Position numbers and translations under genes: made by a program
The notes under the pieces: model-generated
What the model was told of the DNA's origin: nothing
What the model saw: the letters and a program-made list of their open reading frames with translations, nothing else
Database searches by the model: none
Shown: piece after piece, positions 34,934 to 44,044 of the stretch
Layout of the letters: the number at the start of each line of letters is the position of its first letter
Position numbering within the stretch: position 1 is the stretch's first letter
Source: Pedobacter aquatilis
Lineage (GTDB): Bacteria; Bacteroidota; Bacteroidia; Sphingobacteriales; Sphingobacteriaceae
Length of the DNA: 64,000 bases
Assembly: GCF_030409415.1 (NCBI RefSeq)
Contig: NZ_JAUFPW010000013.1
Location: 182,306-246,305, forward strand
Direction: 5' to 3'

Positions 34934-35455
34934 ATGGATAGAATTGCCATTGATATGGATGAGGTTATTGCCGATGTCATCCCTAAATTTATACAACTTT
35001 ACAACCGTGATTTTGGAGTACCACTTGATTTAGAAATTGAACCCGGCAACGAAGTGTTTATGCAAATTCCTCAAGATGTTAATCAAAAGTGGTTTGAATA
35101 CATTAATGAACCCGGTTTTTTTCGCGATTTAGCTGTTATTCCGGATAGTCAGGAAGTGATTAGAGCGTTGCAAGAAAAGTATGATGTTTACATTGTTTCG
35201 GCTGCGATGGAGTTTAGAAATTCATTGGTAGATAAATACGATTGGCTTGCTGAACATTTTCCCTTTATGGATTGGCAACACATTATGTTTTGCGGAAATA
35301 AAATTGTTGAGGTTGATGTCTTGATTGATGACCGAATTAAAAATTTTGTGAATTTTAAAGGAAGACCCTTGTTATACACTTCGCCTCATAATTTATTAAT
35401 CACCGAATATGAAAGGGTTAATAATTGGCAAGATGTTGCTAAGCTATTACTTTAA
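34934..35455 (+). CDS. 5'(3')-deoxyribonucleotidase (NT5C-type HAD phosphatase)
   Basis: A 173-residue HAD-fold phosphatase of the 5' nucleotidase, deoxy (PF06941) family, which dephosphorylates deoxynucleoside monophosphates. The catalytic motif is IAIDMDEVIADV (first Asp = nucleophile, residue 7), motif II VYIVSAAM and motif III DVLIDDRIKNF. It starts at ATG 34934, just after a TATCTTTA promoter-like stretch (34922-34929). It is convergent with the VIT gene across a family B palindrome. Confidence 0.9.
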   Translation: MDRIAIDMDEVIADVIPKFIQLYNRDFGVPLDLEIEPGNEVFMQIPQDVNQKWFEYINEPGFFRDLAVIPDSQEVIRALQEKYDVYIVSAAMEFRNSLVDKYDWLAEHFPFMDWQHIMFCGNKIVEVDVLIDDRIKNFVNFKGRPLLYTSPHNLLITEYERVNNWQDVAKLLL

Positions 35456-35462
35456 TATGCCA

Positions 35463-35541
35463 TCATTTCGACTGTAGTGAGGAAATCTTCCAATTGGTAA
35501 AAAGGATTTCTTCCCTTCGTTACCCTCCAGTCGAAATGACG
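35463..35541. repeat. Dispersed palindrome, family B
   Basis: TCATTTCGACTGTAGTGAGG and CCTCCAGTCGAAATGA are inverted, with a second inner pair GGAAATCTTCC / GGATTTCTTCC. It lies between convergent genes. Confidence 0.75.
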
Positions 35542-35553
35542 ACAAAGGCCTAA

Positions 35554-38500
35554 TTAAAAATTAAATTCGCCAACTAAATTTCCATTTCTGTTATCAGCAG
35601 CCATTGGCAATACAATTACCCTTCGTTGTTGTTTATCTGATGCATAATGTGTATAAATTTCGGCTGTTACTGTTGTCGGTCCGCTGATATTAATTTGCCT
35701 GTCGCCATAATAATTAACTTCAATTTTATATTTTCCTTTTACGGCTTTCTTAATCATAAATTGTTCGGGGCCGTAACCATCGGTAAAATCATTACTAATT
35801 CTTCCGCCAATTTTTGTTCGGTTATTTCCATAATAACCCTTTTCGCCTGTTGGGTCAGTTAACCATAAATCAATATCGGTATCGTTTTTATTCCAGTTTA
35901 ATACCACTCGAACATCAACAGGTAAAGGTTGAATTAATCTTTTATCAATCCCTCTTAAATTCAATTTGTTTCCGTGTTTGGTTATCATATTATTAATTTC
36001 AGCAATTACAATTTCTTCAATTCCCTGGTCTCTATTGGCAATTTGAGTGTTGTAACTCTGCGTTAATACTTTGTATAAATTATCCAAAGCCTTTTGATAA
36101 AAACCAGCATCGGCTAATGCTAGAGCATAATCACGGTAACTTTGCGCATCCATTTGCCGCCATTGCAAAACTTTTTCAGTTATAAAAATTTCGCTGTTAT
36201 AGTTACCAATTTGCTTCAGTTTGTATGCAAGTGTTTTATACAAATCAGCATTTTCTAAATCTAAATCAGCTATGCTACTTAGAATTGTTAAAGCCCTAAC
36301 GCTATCTTTTTGTTGATAAAACCAATTGGCAACATCGAAATAAAACATGGGTGTAGTAATGTAATCTGGTCGCATTTTTAAATAGGCTTGATAGGCGCTA
36401 TCTGGTCTCCCAACTAATTTTTTCATGTAATCTTTATCGCTCTTAAATTCAGGGATGGTTATTGCTGGTTGCGGTTCTGTAACAGTTTTCCTTTTATCCT
36501 GAATCATTAGGCCAGCAACTTTTCCGGTTAGTGCGGAATTACCATTTATAGCTTGAGAACGAACAATTGTGGTGGCACTGGCAGTTTCCATTCTTTTGGC
36601 TTGAGCCGCATAGCCAACAACAGTAACTTCATTTAATGAATTTTTAGCTTCTGCATTGCTAAGTCTATCTATGGTTGGTGGAGATGGTGGTATACTGACC
36701 GAACGCGGAGCTGGTGCTGCGACTACAGAATTTCGCACAACTGAAGGAGCTGCATCCTCTATAATTCTTATTGGTGTAGGATAGTCATTTTTGGTTTTTA
36801 CAGGTTCTTTATAATCAAAACTTGTGTTCCACCATGTTTTTAAATCCTTTGTCATGGCAACCGCAGCATTTAATAAATCTGTTTTACGCTCTTGAATATC
36901 GGCTCTGCGTTGTTTTAAAACCACATCATATTGCGCTCTTAATTCTGTTGGAGGAATAATATCGTAGCGCAGGTAATCATCCAAATTTTCCAAAACAATT
37001 AAGCTGGTATTCCTGGTTACAATTCCAAATTGTTTACTTAAAATGCTAATATCATCTTTATTCGCTTCATATTGAATATCCATTTCGGCAATTTTCTTTT
37101 GTGCCCAAACCCTACTTACATCAATGCTATTTAAAGCGTGTTCCGTCCCGTTTAACCTCACCGTTTGCTCTGCAGTAACTGTACTTCCGTAACCAAATTG
37201 AAGCGTAATTTCGGTGTTTAAGCCATTTAAAATTCCCGCTAAAGATAAATGTCCGCTTAGATTTGTATGCATAGATGGATAAGTCTGACGAACATCTGCT
37301 CCATTTTTTATACCCAAAAACTGTAAATTTTCCTGGCTTAATTGTGCAAATGCCTCTTGCGTAGAATTGGAATTTAGATTAATAAATTGTCCTCCGGTTT
37401 TTAGGCTGATGTATTTTAAAGTGCTAAAATCTGCTTTCGGTGCTGTATTTATGGTGTGAATTGGTTTATTTAATGCGATTGCATTTTTACCAAATGTAGA
37501 AAGCCCATCGCTAAACAAAAAGTATTCATCTGCCTGGAAAGATTGGTGATTTACTGTACTAAAATTGGTTCCACCGTCATAAATAATTTTCTCCAATGCA
37601 TCTTTTAGCTTAGTCCAGTTTCCATTAGATACAATAAATGTACCTGCGTTTTTAAATTGATTGTTAAGTGTAGCCAGATTTATTGTTAAGTTTTGTTTTT
37701 GTGCAATTATTAAACCCAATAATGCAATTTCCTTTTTGGTATCGCGTTGTAAACCGCTTAGAGAATTATCCCATATTAAGCCGATATGATTTGCCCATTG
37801 CCTTGGTTTGCTTTGGGTTTTAGGAAAAACATTAACCAAAAAATAATAACCATTAGAAGCCTTTTGCATTTGTACTTCGGGTAAATCATTGCGTTTTGGT
37901 AGGCTTATGATTAAGCCATTTTTTGGTTGATAATTGATTTTGTTGATTTCGCCAACATAGGTATTTCCGTTAGCCTTTAAGCCAAAACTACCATCGGGTT
38001 GTTCGCTCAACTCTGGCTTCAAGATACTTTCAAAAACAGTGGTTTTTAAAGCAAAATTTTCAATTGCCTGATTATAATTTAATGGCAAATGATATTTTAA
38101 GGCTTGATTTTTACTAAACCTAAGTTCTTCTTCATAGCCTACAATTATAGTTCTAATGCCATTTGCTGGTAAAGGATAAATCCTTGTCCTGAAATTATTT
38201 CCTTCTACTTTTTCCAGTAAACCCGGGTCAACGCGACGACGTTCTATGCTTTCGAAAACCTCTGTAGCTTTTGCTTTTTCAACTGGAACAGCTTCACGCA
38301 TTTTACCATTAATATCTAGTGCGTATCGGCTTACAGTAACACCTTCGGGCATCGGGAATGTAAGTTCACCCTCTAAAATTCTATTGGTATTGTTATGGAA
38401 AGTCATTGTCATTACTGTTGTTGCAATGTTTCCAGTGATTTGAACATCAATACTTAGCTTTTTTAGGTTAACAGCTTCTTTCTGCTCGTTATTACCTTGA

Positions 38501-38583
38501 ACTTTTAGTACAGGCATTTGTGCGATTGAAAAGAAAGGGATGGATAACGACGTGAGGATGAGTAGGATTTTAGATGCTTTCAT
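35554..38583 (-). CDS. VIT-vWA protein with plug-like, TPR-like and DUF2135 regions
   Basis: A 1009-residue exported protein; signal peptide ILLILTSLSIPFFSIAQ. Order of parts: VIT domain (about 25-155; GELTFPMPEGVTVSRYALDI, ERRRVDPGLLE); a vWA domain whose metal site DNSLS (272-276) is intact; a long linker; a stretch at about 649-700 that reads like a SusC-type TonB plug (LNEVTVVGYAAQAKR; SALTGKVAGLMIQDK); TPR-like helices (about 750-850); and a DUF2135 beta domain (about 889-985; VLNWNKNDTDIDLWLTDPTG). I start at ATG 38583 (MKASKILLI). It probably makes protein contacts at the cell envelope; its exact role is unknown. Confidence 0.82.
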   Translation of the reverse strand: MKASKILLILTSLSIPFFSIAQMPVLKVQGNNEQKEAVNLKKLSIDVQITGNIATTVMTMTFHNNTNRILEGELTFPMPEGVTVSRYALDINGKMREAVPVEKAKATEVFESIERRRVDPGLLEKVEGNNFRTRIYPLPANGIRTIIVGYEEELRFSKNQALKYHLPLNYNQAIENFALKTTVFESILKPELSEQPDGSFGLKANGNTYVGEINKINYQPKNGLIISLPKRNDLPEVQMQKASNGYYFLVNVFPKTQSKPRQWANHIGLIWDNSLSGLQRDTKKEIALLGLIIAQKQNLTINLATLNNQFKNAGTFIVSNGNWTKLKDALEKIIYDGGTNFSTVNHQSFQADEYFLFSDGLSTFGKNAIALNKPIHTINTAPKADFSTLKYISLKTGGQFINLNSNSTQEAFAQLSQENLQFLGIKNGADVRQTYPSMHTNLSGHLSLAGILNGLNTEITLQFGYGSTVTAEQTVRLNGTEHALNSIDVSRVWAQKKIAEMDIQYEANKDDISILSKQFGIVTRNTSLIVLENLDDYLRYDIIPPTELRAQYDVVLKQRRADIQERKTDLLNAAVAMTKDLKTWWNTSFDYKEPVKTKNDYPTPIRIIEDAAPSVVRNSVVAAPAPRSVSIPPSPPTIDRLSNAEAKNSLNEVTVVGYAAQAKRMETASATTIVRSQAINGNSALTGKVAGLMIQDKRKTVTEPQPAITIPEFKSDKDYMKKLVGRPDSAYQAYLKMRPDYITTPMFYFDVANWFYQQKDSVRALTILSSIADLDLENADLYKTLAYKLKQIGNYNSEIFITEKVLQWRQMDAQSYRDYALALADAGFYQKALDNLYKVLTQSYNTQIANRDQGIEEIVIAEINNMITKHGNKLNLRGIDKRLIQPLPVDVRVVLNWNKNDTDIDLWLTDPTGEKGYYGNNRTKIGGRISNDFTDGYGPEQFMIKKAVKGKYKIEVNYYGDRQINISGPTTVTAEIYTHYASDKQQRRVIVLPMAADNRNGNLVGEFNF

Positions 38584-39153
38584 AACATTAGATTTTACAT
38601 ATTGATGCAGAACCTTGAAAGATTGCATAAATTTATTTTAAGGAATTTTATGTGTGCCGGATAATACTCCGCAATATCTGAGATTATATTGTCCTGGCCG
38701 GACGGGCTTTTTTCTTTTGACAACAAAAGAAACAAAATTGCCGGCTGAAAATTTTTGTATTGAAGTCTGTAGGTCGGCTTGGATACTGCATCCCAAAAAA
38801 TTTGTTAGGCCGGGTTAAAGCGGAACGGAGATTTTGTGGTAAGGCTTTGTAGGGCTGTAACAACAAGCGGAATTTGATTGTGCAAAAGATTAAAATATTT
38901 TTGTTCAATTGATTGCATAAATTTATTTTAAGGAATTGGATATAAACCTAAAATAGATGTAGAAACCTGTGTAAAGTAAACCCGATTGACGTGGAAATAC
39001 TTTTGGCGCATATTTATGACAAGTTCAAACTGACATTGACAAAAGATTAAAACAAAAAGCGGGACGAAACTAAGCGATTAACGAACAACTTTGATTTTCA
39101 AAAAAAATGTAACATTTTAAAAAGTATGTGCTCTAATATTAAAAACAGAAACT
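38584..39153. other. Non-coding region with a 27-bp direct repeat
   Basis: Between the divergent VIT gene and the YbjQ gene I see no credible ORF. A 27-bp direct repeat (38621-38647 and 38911-38937) brackets 263 bases of G/C-richer repeat-like sequence, and a degenerate family D stretch occupies 38976-39066. Confidence 0.7.
38621..38937. repeat. 27-bp direct repeat flanking a 263-bp segment
   Basis: The 27 bases starting GATTGCATAAATTT and ending TTTTAAGGAATT are identical at 38621-38647 and 38911-38937, and the match stops abruptly on both sides. The enclosed segment has short paired blocks (CCGGATAATACTCCG; CTTTTGACAACAAAAG) and no coding sequence. The copy nearer the VIT gene lies within its leader or promoter. 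Confidence 0.8.
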
Positions 39154-39477
39154 ATGTTAGTAACCACAACGCCTTCTGTTGAGGGCAAAAGAATAGTAAA
39201 ATATATTGGTTTGGTGACGGGAGAAACCATTATTGGCGCCAACATTTTTAAGGATATGTTTGCAGGAATTAGAGATATTGTTGGTGGTCGTTCTGGTTCT
39301 TACGAGCGTGTTTTACGTGAAGGAAAGGATATTGCGGTTAACGAGATGCAACAATATGCGGCTGCAATGGGCGCAAATGCAATTGTTGGTGTAGATTTAG
39401 ATTACGAAACCGTAGGAACAGGCGGCAGTATGCTTATGGTTACAGCAAGCGGAACTGCGGTAATTTTAGAAGATTAA
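39154..39477 (+). CDS. YbjQ/UPF0145 family protein
   Basis: A 107-residue protein of the YbjQ (heavy-metal-binding-like, PF01906) family, usually a pentamer; function unsettled. Motifs: [56 protein letters not shown] and a C-terminal [10 protein letters not shown]. These match the family pattern along the whole length. Start ATG 39154. It is convergent with pfkA across a bidirectional terminator. Confidence 0.9.
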   Translation: MLVTTTPSVEGKRIVKYIGLVTGETIIGANIFKDMFAGIRDIVGGRSGSYERVLREGKDIAVNEMQQYAAAMGANAIVGVDLDYETVGTGGSMLMVTASGTAVILED

Positions 39478-39511
39478 AATATTGTTTTGGCGCAAGCCAA
39501 ACATAAATGAG

Positions 39512-39547
39512 AAAGTCCTTCCGGTGCGGGAAGGACTTTTCTTTTTT
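39512..39547. terminator. Bidirectional terminator between the ybjQ-like gene and pfkA
   Basis: AAAGTCCTTCC and GGAAGGACTTT form an 11-bp stem around GGTGCG, with T-rich sequence on the right and A-rich on the left. Confidence 0.9.
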
Positions 39548-39564
39548 ATAATAATTTTTGGTTT

Positions 39565-40548
39565 TTAGAAGGATAAAATATCTATCAACTTTAACCATTT
39601 TGAACTTACTTTTTCTGCATCAATGTGTTTAATTGCATGGTCAAAAGGCGTGAAAACAATTTCCCGGTTCATTTGTCCTGCCATTACACTTCTTTCGCCA
39701 TTTATTAGGCCTTCTACCGCGGCAACACCTAATTGACTTGCTAAAACCCTATCCATGCAACTTGGCTTTCCGCCACGCTGAATATGCCCCAAAACCGAAA
39801 CTTTGGTGTCATAATGTGGATATTTTTCTTGTAAAATTTCTCCAACTTTGAAAGCACCTCCATTATCATCGCCTTCGGCAACAATAATAATTTTCGAGGC
39901 TTTATCTTTACGACTGTGCTCTAGTTTATGTAAAATATCATCGGCATTCATGTTTGCTTCAGGAATCATTATCGCTTCTGCGCCAACGCCTATGCCACTA
40001 CGTAAAGCGATTAAGCCAGAATCGCGGCCCATAACTTCAACAATAAAAAGTCTGTCGTGAGATTCGGCTGTGTCTCTAATTCTATCTACAGCATCAATAA
40101 CTGTATTAATTGCAGAATCGTAACCAATTGTAAGATCGGTTCCGGCTAAATCGTTATCAATTGTACCTGGTAAACCTATTATTGGAAAGTCAAATTCTTG
40201 TGCAAAAACATTTGCACCTGTAAATGTACCATCACCGCCGATTACTACTAAGGCATCAATGCCTCTGTTTTTTAAATTATTGTAAGCGGTTTGTCTGCCA
40301 TCTGCGGTTCTAAAAGCTTCGCTACGGGCCGTTTTTAAGATAGTACCACCCCTTTGAATGATGTTTGCAACAGATTTACGATCCATTGGTTGTGCATCGT
40401 CATTTATTAATCCTTCGTATCCGCGAAGAAAACCCGTTACTTCAATGTCGTAATAAATTGAGGCCCTAACTACAGCTCTAATTGCGGCATTCATGCCCGG
40501 AGAATCGCCTCCGGAGGTTAAAACACCAATGTTTTTTATCTTATTCAT
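39565..40548 (-). CDS. pfkA: ATP-dependent 6-phosphofructokinase
   Basis: Phosphorylates fructose 6-phosphate to fructose 1,6-bisphosphate in glycolysis. It has 327 residues with LTSGGDSPGMNAAIRA near the N-terminus, VVIGGDGTFTGA (ATP site), GLPGTIDNDLAGTDLTIGYD (catalytic Asp), EVMGRDSGLIAL and GHIQRGGKP. The GGDG with the following Thr points to the ATP-using type. I start at ATG 40548 (MNKIKNIGVLTSG). The start overlaps the stop of the DsbD-like gene by 8 bases, so the two are transcribed together. Confidence 0.97.
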   Translation of the reverse strand: MNKIKNIGVLTSGGDSPGMNAAIRAVVRASIYYDIEVTGFLRGYEGLINDDAQPMDRKSVANIIQRGGTILKTARSEAFRTADGRQTAYNNLKNRGIDALVVIGGDGTFTGANVFAQEFDFPIIGLPGTIDNDLAGTDLTIGYDSAINTVIDAVDRIRDTAESHDRLFIVEVMGRDSGLIALRSGIGVGAEAIMIPEANMNADDILHKLEHSRKDKASKIIIVAEGDDNGGAFKVGEILQEKYPHYDTKVSVLGHIQRGGKPSCMDRVLASQLGVAAVEGLINGERSVMAGQMNREIVFTPFDHAIKHIDAEKVSSKWLKLIDILSF

Positions 40549-42241
40549 TTGTTTGTTTCTTGGCAAATTCTGATAATCCCTTATCAAGATATTGCAAATA
40601 TTTTTCTATGTCAAATTCTACTCCAATTGGCGGAGACACTAATTCTTTTTCATCGGTACCCAAAAGTACATAATATGGTTGCGAAATTGTATTAAATCTT
40701 TCTGCTTGCAGATGTTTAAACTTTTTACCGACCGTATTTACTCTTGCAGGGCTATCTTTTGAACCTAAAATTACCGAATCAAATTGCTCATTTTCGGGCA
40801 AGTCGGTTTTATCGTCGGTATATAATGATACTACGATGTAATCTTCCTTTAATTTTTTCAAAACACGTGGGTCAGACCATACTCTTGCTTCCATTTCACG
40901 GCAGTTAACACAACCGTGGCCTGTAAAATCTAAAAACAGTGGTTTTTTTTCCTCTTTTGCATAAGCTAAGGCCTCTTCATAATCGAAGAAACCATCTATT
41001 TTATGAGGGATGTGAAGAAAATCTGAATATTTCCTTTTTGCATGCTGAACAGCCGGAGCAGCAGATGCACCTTCCTGACCTATTACAAAATCTTGTGTTG
41101 ATAATGGTGGAACTAAAGCACTAACAGCTTTTAAAGGTGCACCAAATAAACCTGGAATTAAATAAAATGCAAACGCAAAAGCTGCACCACCTAAAAATAA
41201 TCTTGGTATAGAAACGTAAGGAACATCACTATCATGAGAAAATTTGATTTTCCCTAACAGATAAAAGCCGAGGATAAACGCAATTACAATCCAGATTGAG
41301 ATGAATACTTCGCGATCTAAAATTCCCCAGTGATAAGCTAAATCTGCAGTTGATAAGAACTTTAATGCTAATGCTATTTCTAAAAAGCCGAGTACAACTT
41401 TTACCGAGTTTAGCCATCCGCCAGATTTTGGTAAAGAAGTTAACCAGCTTGGAAATATGGCAAAAACTGTAAATATTAAGGCTAATGATAAAGAAAAGCC
41501 AAACATTGCCACAACCGGGGCAAGATAATCTCCGGTGCTGCTCACCGCAACTAAAACAGAGCCAATAACCGGGCCCGTACAAGAAAATGAAACAACCGCT
41601 AAAGTTGCGGCCATGAAAAAGATGCCGCCTAAGCCTCTAGAATCTGATTTTGAATCAATTTTATTTACAAAAGAACTCGGTAATGTAATTTCAAATGCAC
41701 CTAAAAATGATATACCAAATATAAGTAATACTGCAAAAATGAATATGTTGAATATGCCATCAGTTGCCAGCTCATTTAAAGCTCCTGCTCCAAATATTAA
41801 GGTTATTATAAAGCCTAAAGCCACATATATTACGATAATGGATAAGCCGTATATAATTGCACCTCGTATTCCTTTGCCTTTAGTTTCGGCTCTTTTAGTA
41901 AAAAAACTTATGGTTAAAGGCACCATTGGGTAAATGCATGGCAAGAAAAAAGCAATAAAACCACCGATTAACCCGGCAATAAAAATAGTCCAAAGAGAAT
42001 CTTTAGCGGTTTCAACTGTTTTTGCTGCATCAACTGTTTTGGCAGTAACAGTGTCTTTTGAAACAGAATCTTTGATTTCACTATTTGCAGCTTTATCTTC
42101 TGCTGAGCCAACTTCAGTAAACTGAATATCATCAGGTACAATGGCGCTAACCGTGTCTTGCTGATTTTGTGCGCTACTTTTTGAAATTGGCAACGCAGTC
42201 AGCATTGCAAAAAACATAAGTAACAATATTACCTTTTTCAT
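40541..42241 (-). CDS. DsbD-type thiol:disulfide interchange protein (membrane and thioredoxin parts)
   Basis: Carries electrons from cytoplasmic thioredoxin across the inner membrane to periplasmic thiols. It has 566 residues: signal/anchor, an acidic stretch, an eight-helix CcdA/DsbD-beta membrane domain (about 85-370; LPCIYPMVPLTISFF and VSFSCTGPVIGSV hold the paired membrane cysteines) and a C-terminal thioredoxin-like domain with FTGHGCVNCREM (Cys444, Cys447). The usual N-terminal DsbD-alpha domain is missing; it is encoded by the next gene upstream. The 3' end overlaps the start of pfkA. Confidence 0.93.
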   Translation of the reverse strand: MKKVILLLMFFAMLTALPISKSSAQNQQDTVSAIVPDDIQFTEVGSAEDKAANSEIKDSVSKDTVTAKTVDAAKTVETAKDSLWTIFIAGLIGGFIAFFLPCIYPMVPLTISFFTKRAETKGKGIRGAIIYGLSIIVIYVALGFIITLIFGAGALNELATDGIFNIFIFAVLLIFGISFLGAFEITLPSSFVNKIDSKSDSRGLGGIFFMAATLAVVSFSCTGPVIGSVLVAVSSTGDYLAPVVAMFGFSLSLALIFTVFAIFPSWLTSLPKSGGWLNSVKVVLGFLEIALALKFLSTADLAYHWGILDREVFISIWIVIAFILGFYLLGKIKFSHDSDVPYVSIPRLFLGGAAFAFAFYLIPGLFGAPLKAVSALVPPLSTQDFVIGQEGASAAPAVQHAKRKYSDFLHIPHKIDGFFDYEEALAYAKEEKKPLFLDFTGHGCVNCREMEARVWSDPRVLKKLKEDYIVVSLYTDDKTDLPENEQFDSVILGSKDSPARVNTVGKKFKHLQAERFNTISQPYYVLLGTDEKELVSPPIGVEFDIEKYLQYLDKGLSEFAKKQTNE

Positions 42242-42316
42242 TTTGTGTGTTTTTGAAATGGCGAAATTACAGAAAACGATTAATCTATAAGAACTGACAA
42301 CGTAGATTTTACTTTA

Positions 42317-42356
42317 AACAGAAAGAGTTCCAAAATTTCGGAACTCTTTCTGTTTG
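42317..42356. terminator. Hairpin between the two DsbD genes
   Basis: AAACAGAAAGAGTTCC and GGAACTCTTTCTGTTT form a 16-bp perfect stem around AAAATTTC, directly after the DsbD-alpha-like gene on the minus strand. It would end transcription or reduce read-through into the membrane-part gene. Confidence 0.85.
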
Positions 42357-42366
42357 TTTCTATTAC

Positions 42367-42816
42367 CTATTTTACAGGAATACTAAATTCAACTTCTTCC
42401 GGAGGGAGACATTCTCTGTCGTTACATGTCATAAACTCTACTTTACCTTTCACTGCGGTAGTGCTTTTGTTTAGTTTAATTTTCTGCTGAAAAATAACCT
42501 GATCCTCAAAATAACTTACGTTCATTTTAAAGGTGTTTTCGTATTTAGTTATGGCTTTAGGTTCTGCAGTTTTACCAATAAGTGCATAATCTTTAGATGG
42601 GGTAAATGCGAAAGTGGTTTTTACGGGGCCGCCACTTTTTACATTTTGAGAATAAATGTGCCATTTATCATCAATTGAAGCTTTGATGTATAAAATAGCT
42701 TCAGTTTTACTTACCTTTTTTGCAACATATGACCATGTTACGGGTCTTTCTATCTGAGCGAATGCGCCCATAATCGTAAATAGTACTAAAGAAAGTACCA
42801 AGGTGATCTTTTTCAT
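42367..42816 (-). CDS. Stand-alone DsbD-alpha-like domain protein
   Basis: A 149-residue secreted protein (signal peptide 1-20, LVLFTIMGAFA) matching the N-terminal, periplasmic domain of DsbD: DKWHIYSQNVKSGGPVKTTF, then VEFMTCNDRECLPPEEVEF with the redox Cys pair Cys131 and Cys136. It probably receives electrons from the membrane DsbD partner encoded just downstream and passes them to periplasmic clients. It follows birA with a gap of 7 bases. Confidence 0.9.
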   Translation of the reverse strand: MKKITLVLSLVLFTIMGAFAQIERPVTWSYVAKKVSKTEAILYIKASIDDKWHIYSQNVKSGGPVKTTFAFTPSKDYALIGKTAEPKAITKYENTFKMNVSYFEDQVIFQQKIKLNKSTTAVKGKVEFMTCNDRECLPPEEVEFSIPVK

Positions 42817-42823
42817 TGTGTGT

Positions 42824-43600
42824 TTATTTTGTGTGTATGTATTCTATTTCTTTAAAATTGAAATCATGTATTTCGCCATTAATCTCCATCGCTAAAATAC
42901 CGTTTTCTCTAACGCCTTTTATAATTCCTTCAAAAACCTGACCGTTTTGTTTGTATTTGGCAGCGGTGTTAAAATTCAAAAGCTGCGCTAAATACGTTTT
43001 TTGAAGAAAACTATACTTCTCTGATTTCAAATTTAGATAGTATTTCTCCATATAAACGAATATTTTTTCCATTACGAGCTGTAAATCAACATTCTTATGT
43101 AAAATTTGAAATACAGATGTTGCTTTTTGCTGAAGTTGGGGATGAAATTTTTCCTGATTGATGTTTAAACCAAAGCCAATTACCGATGATTTTATAACAG
43201 AGCCTGTCAGTGAATTTTCAATTAGCAAGCCTCCGAGTTTTTTACCTTCGTAGTAAATATCATTGGGCCATTTCACGTTTACTTTTTCTGGCAAAAAAAA
43301 TGACAAAGCCTCACTTATGGCAACGCTAACAGCAATATTCAAATAAAATTGTTTAGAAATTGGAAGAAAAGCAGGCTTTAAAAGTATACTTGCACTGATG
43401 TTTTTTCCCGGCTCAGTTTGCCAAATTGTATCCTGTTGTCCTCTCCCGGCAAATTGATGGTCTGCCATAATTACAGTACCCTCTGTTAATGGCTCGGATT
43501 TTGAAGCCAAATTCTTTAAATAATTATTAGTAGAATCAACCTCTTTTAATTTGATGATATTTTGACCAACAAATAGTGTTGAAAAAGTGTTATTTTGCAA
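42824..43600 (-). CDS. birA: Biotin--[acetyl-CoA-carboxylase] ligase
   Basis: Attaches biotin to biotin carboxyl carrier protein. It has 258 residues with the catalytic core only and no N-terminal DNA-binding domain: GRGQQDTIWQTEPGKNISAS (biotinyl-AMP loop), KWPNDIYYEGKKLGGLLIEN, GFGLNINQ. The start is TTG 43600: the frame has an in-frame stop 12 bases further upstream, and no ATG precedes the conserved IIKLKEVDSTNNYL segment. The DsbD-alpha gene follows at once. It is divergent from rsfS. Confidence 0.93.
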   Translation of the reverse strand: MQNNTFSTLFVGQNIIKLKEVDSTNNYLKNLASKSEPLTEGTVIMADHQFAGRGQQDTIWQTEPGKNISASILLKPAFLPISKQFYLNIAVSVAISEALSFFLPEKVNVKWPNDIYYEGKKLGGLLIENSLTGSVIKSSVIGFGLNINQEKFHPQLQQKATSVFQILHKNVDLQLVMEKIFVYMEKYYLNLKSEKYSFLQKTYLAQLLNFNTAAKYKQNGQVFEGIIKGVRENGILAMEINGEIHDFNFKEIEYIHTK

Positions 43601-43644
43601 GTGTTGAATTTATAGTATTTTAATTCCAAAATTAAAGCATTTTA

Positions 43645-44019
43645 ATGGTAAAAAAGAAAATTGTAAACCTTTCTACATACCTTTCTGAATTAGCTGTTCA
43701 TGGCGTTCAAGAAAAAAAGGGGGAAGATATAGTGCGGTTAGACCTTCGAAATATCCACAGCTCTGTTGCCGATTTTTTTATTATTTGTAGTGCCAATTCT
43801 GGCACACAGGTTAAAGCTATTGCAGATAGTGTAGAAAAGGAAATATATAAAGCCACTCAGGCAGATCCAAGACATAAAGAAGGTTTTGAATCGGCAGATT
43901 GGATAATATTAGATTATTTTGATGTGGTTGTGCACATTTTTAAAACCGAAAAGCGCCACTTTTATGGCATTGAAGAATTATGGGGCGATGCTGAAAGCAC
44001 AAATTACAAAAGCGCTTAA
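43645..44019 (+). CDS. rsfS: Ribosomal silencing factor
   Basis: Binds ribosomal protein L14 and blocks subunit joining in poor nutrient conditions. It has 124 residues of the Iojap/RsfS family: DIVRLDLRNIHSSVADFFII, CSANSGTQVKAIADSVE, ESADWIILDYFDVVVHIF and FYGIEELWGDA. Start ATG 43645. It lies 25 bases before ftsH, a pairing commonly seen in this phylum. Confidence 0.95.
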   Translation: MVKKKIVNLSTYLSELAVHGVQEKKGEDIVRLDLRNIHSSVADFFIICSANSGTQVKAIADSVEKEIYKATQADPRHKEGFESADWIILDYFDVVVHIFKTEKRHFYGIEELWGDAESTNYKSA

Positions 44020-44044
44020 CCATTCAAAATTTTGAAAAACAGAA

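Noticed and set aside
38684..38908. 74-codon minus-strand frame upstream of the VIT gene
   Set aside because: It lies wholly inside the segment bracketed by the 27-bp direct repeat, its composition follows repeat-like sequence, and it resembles no protein family.
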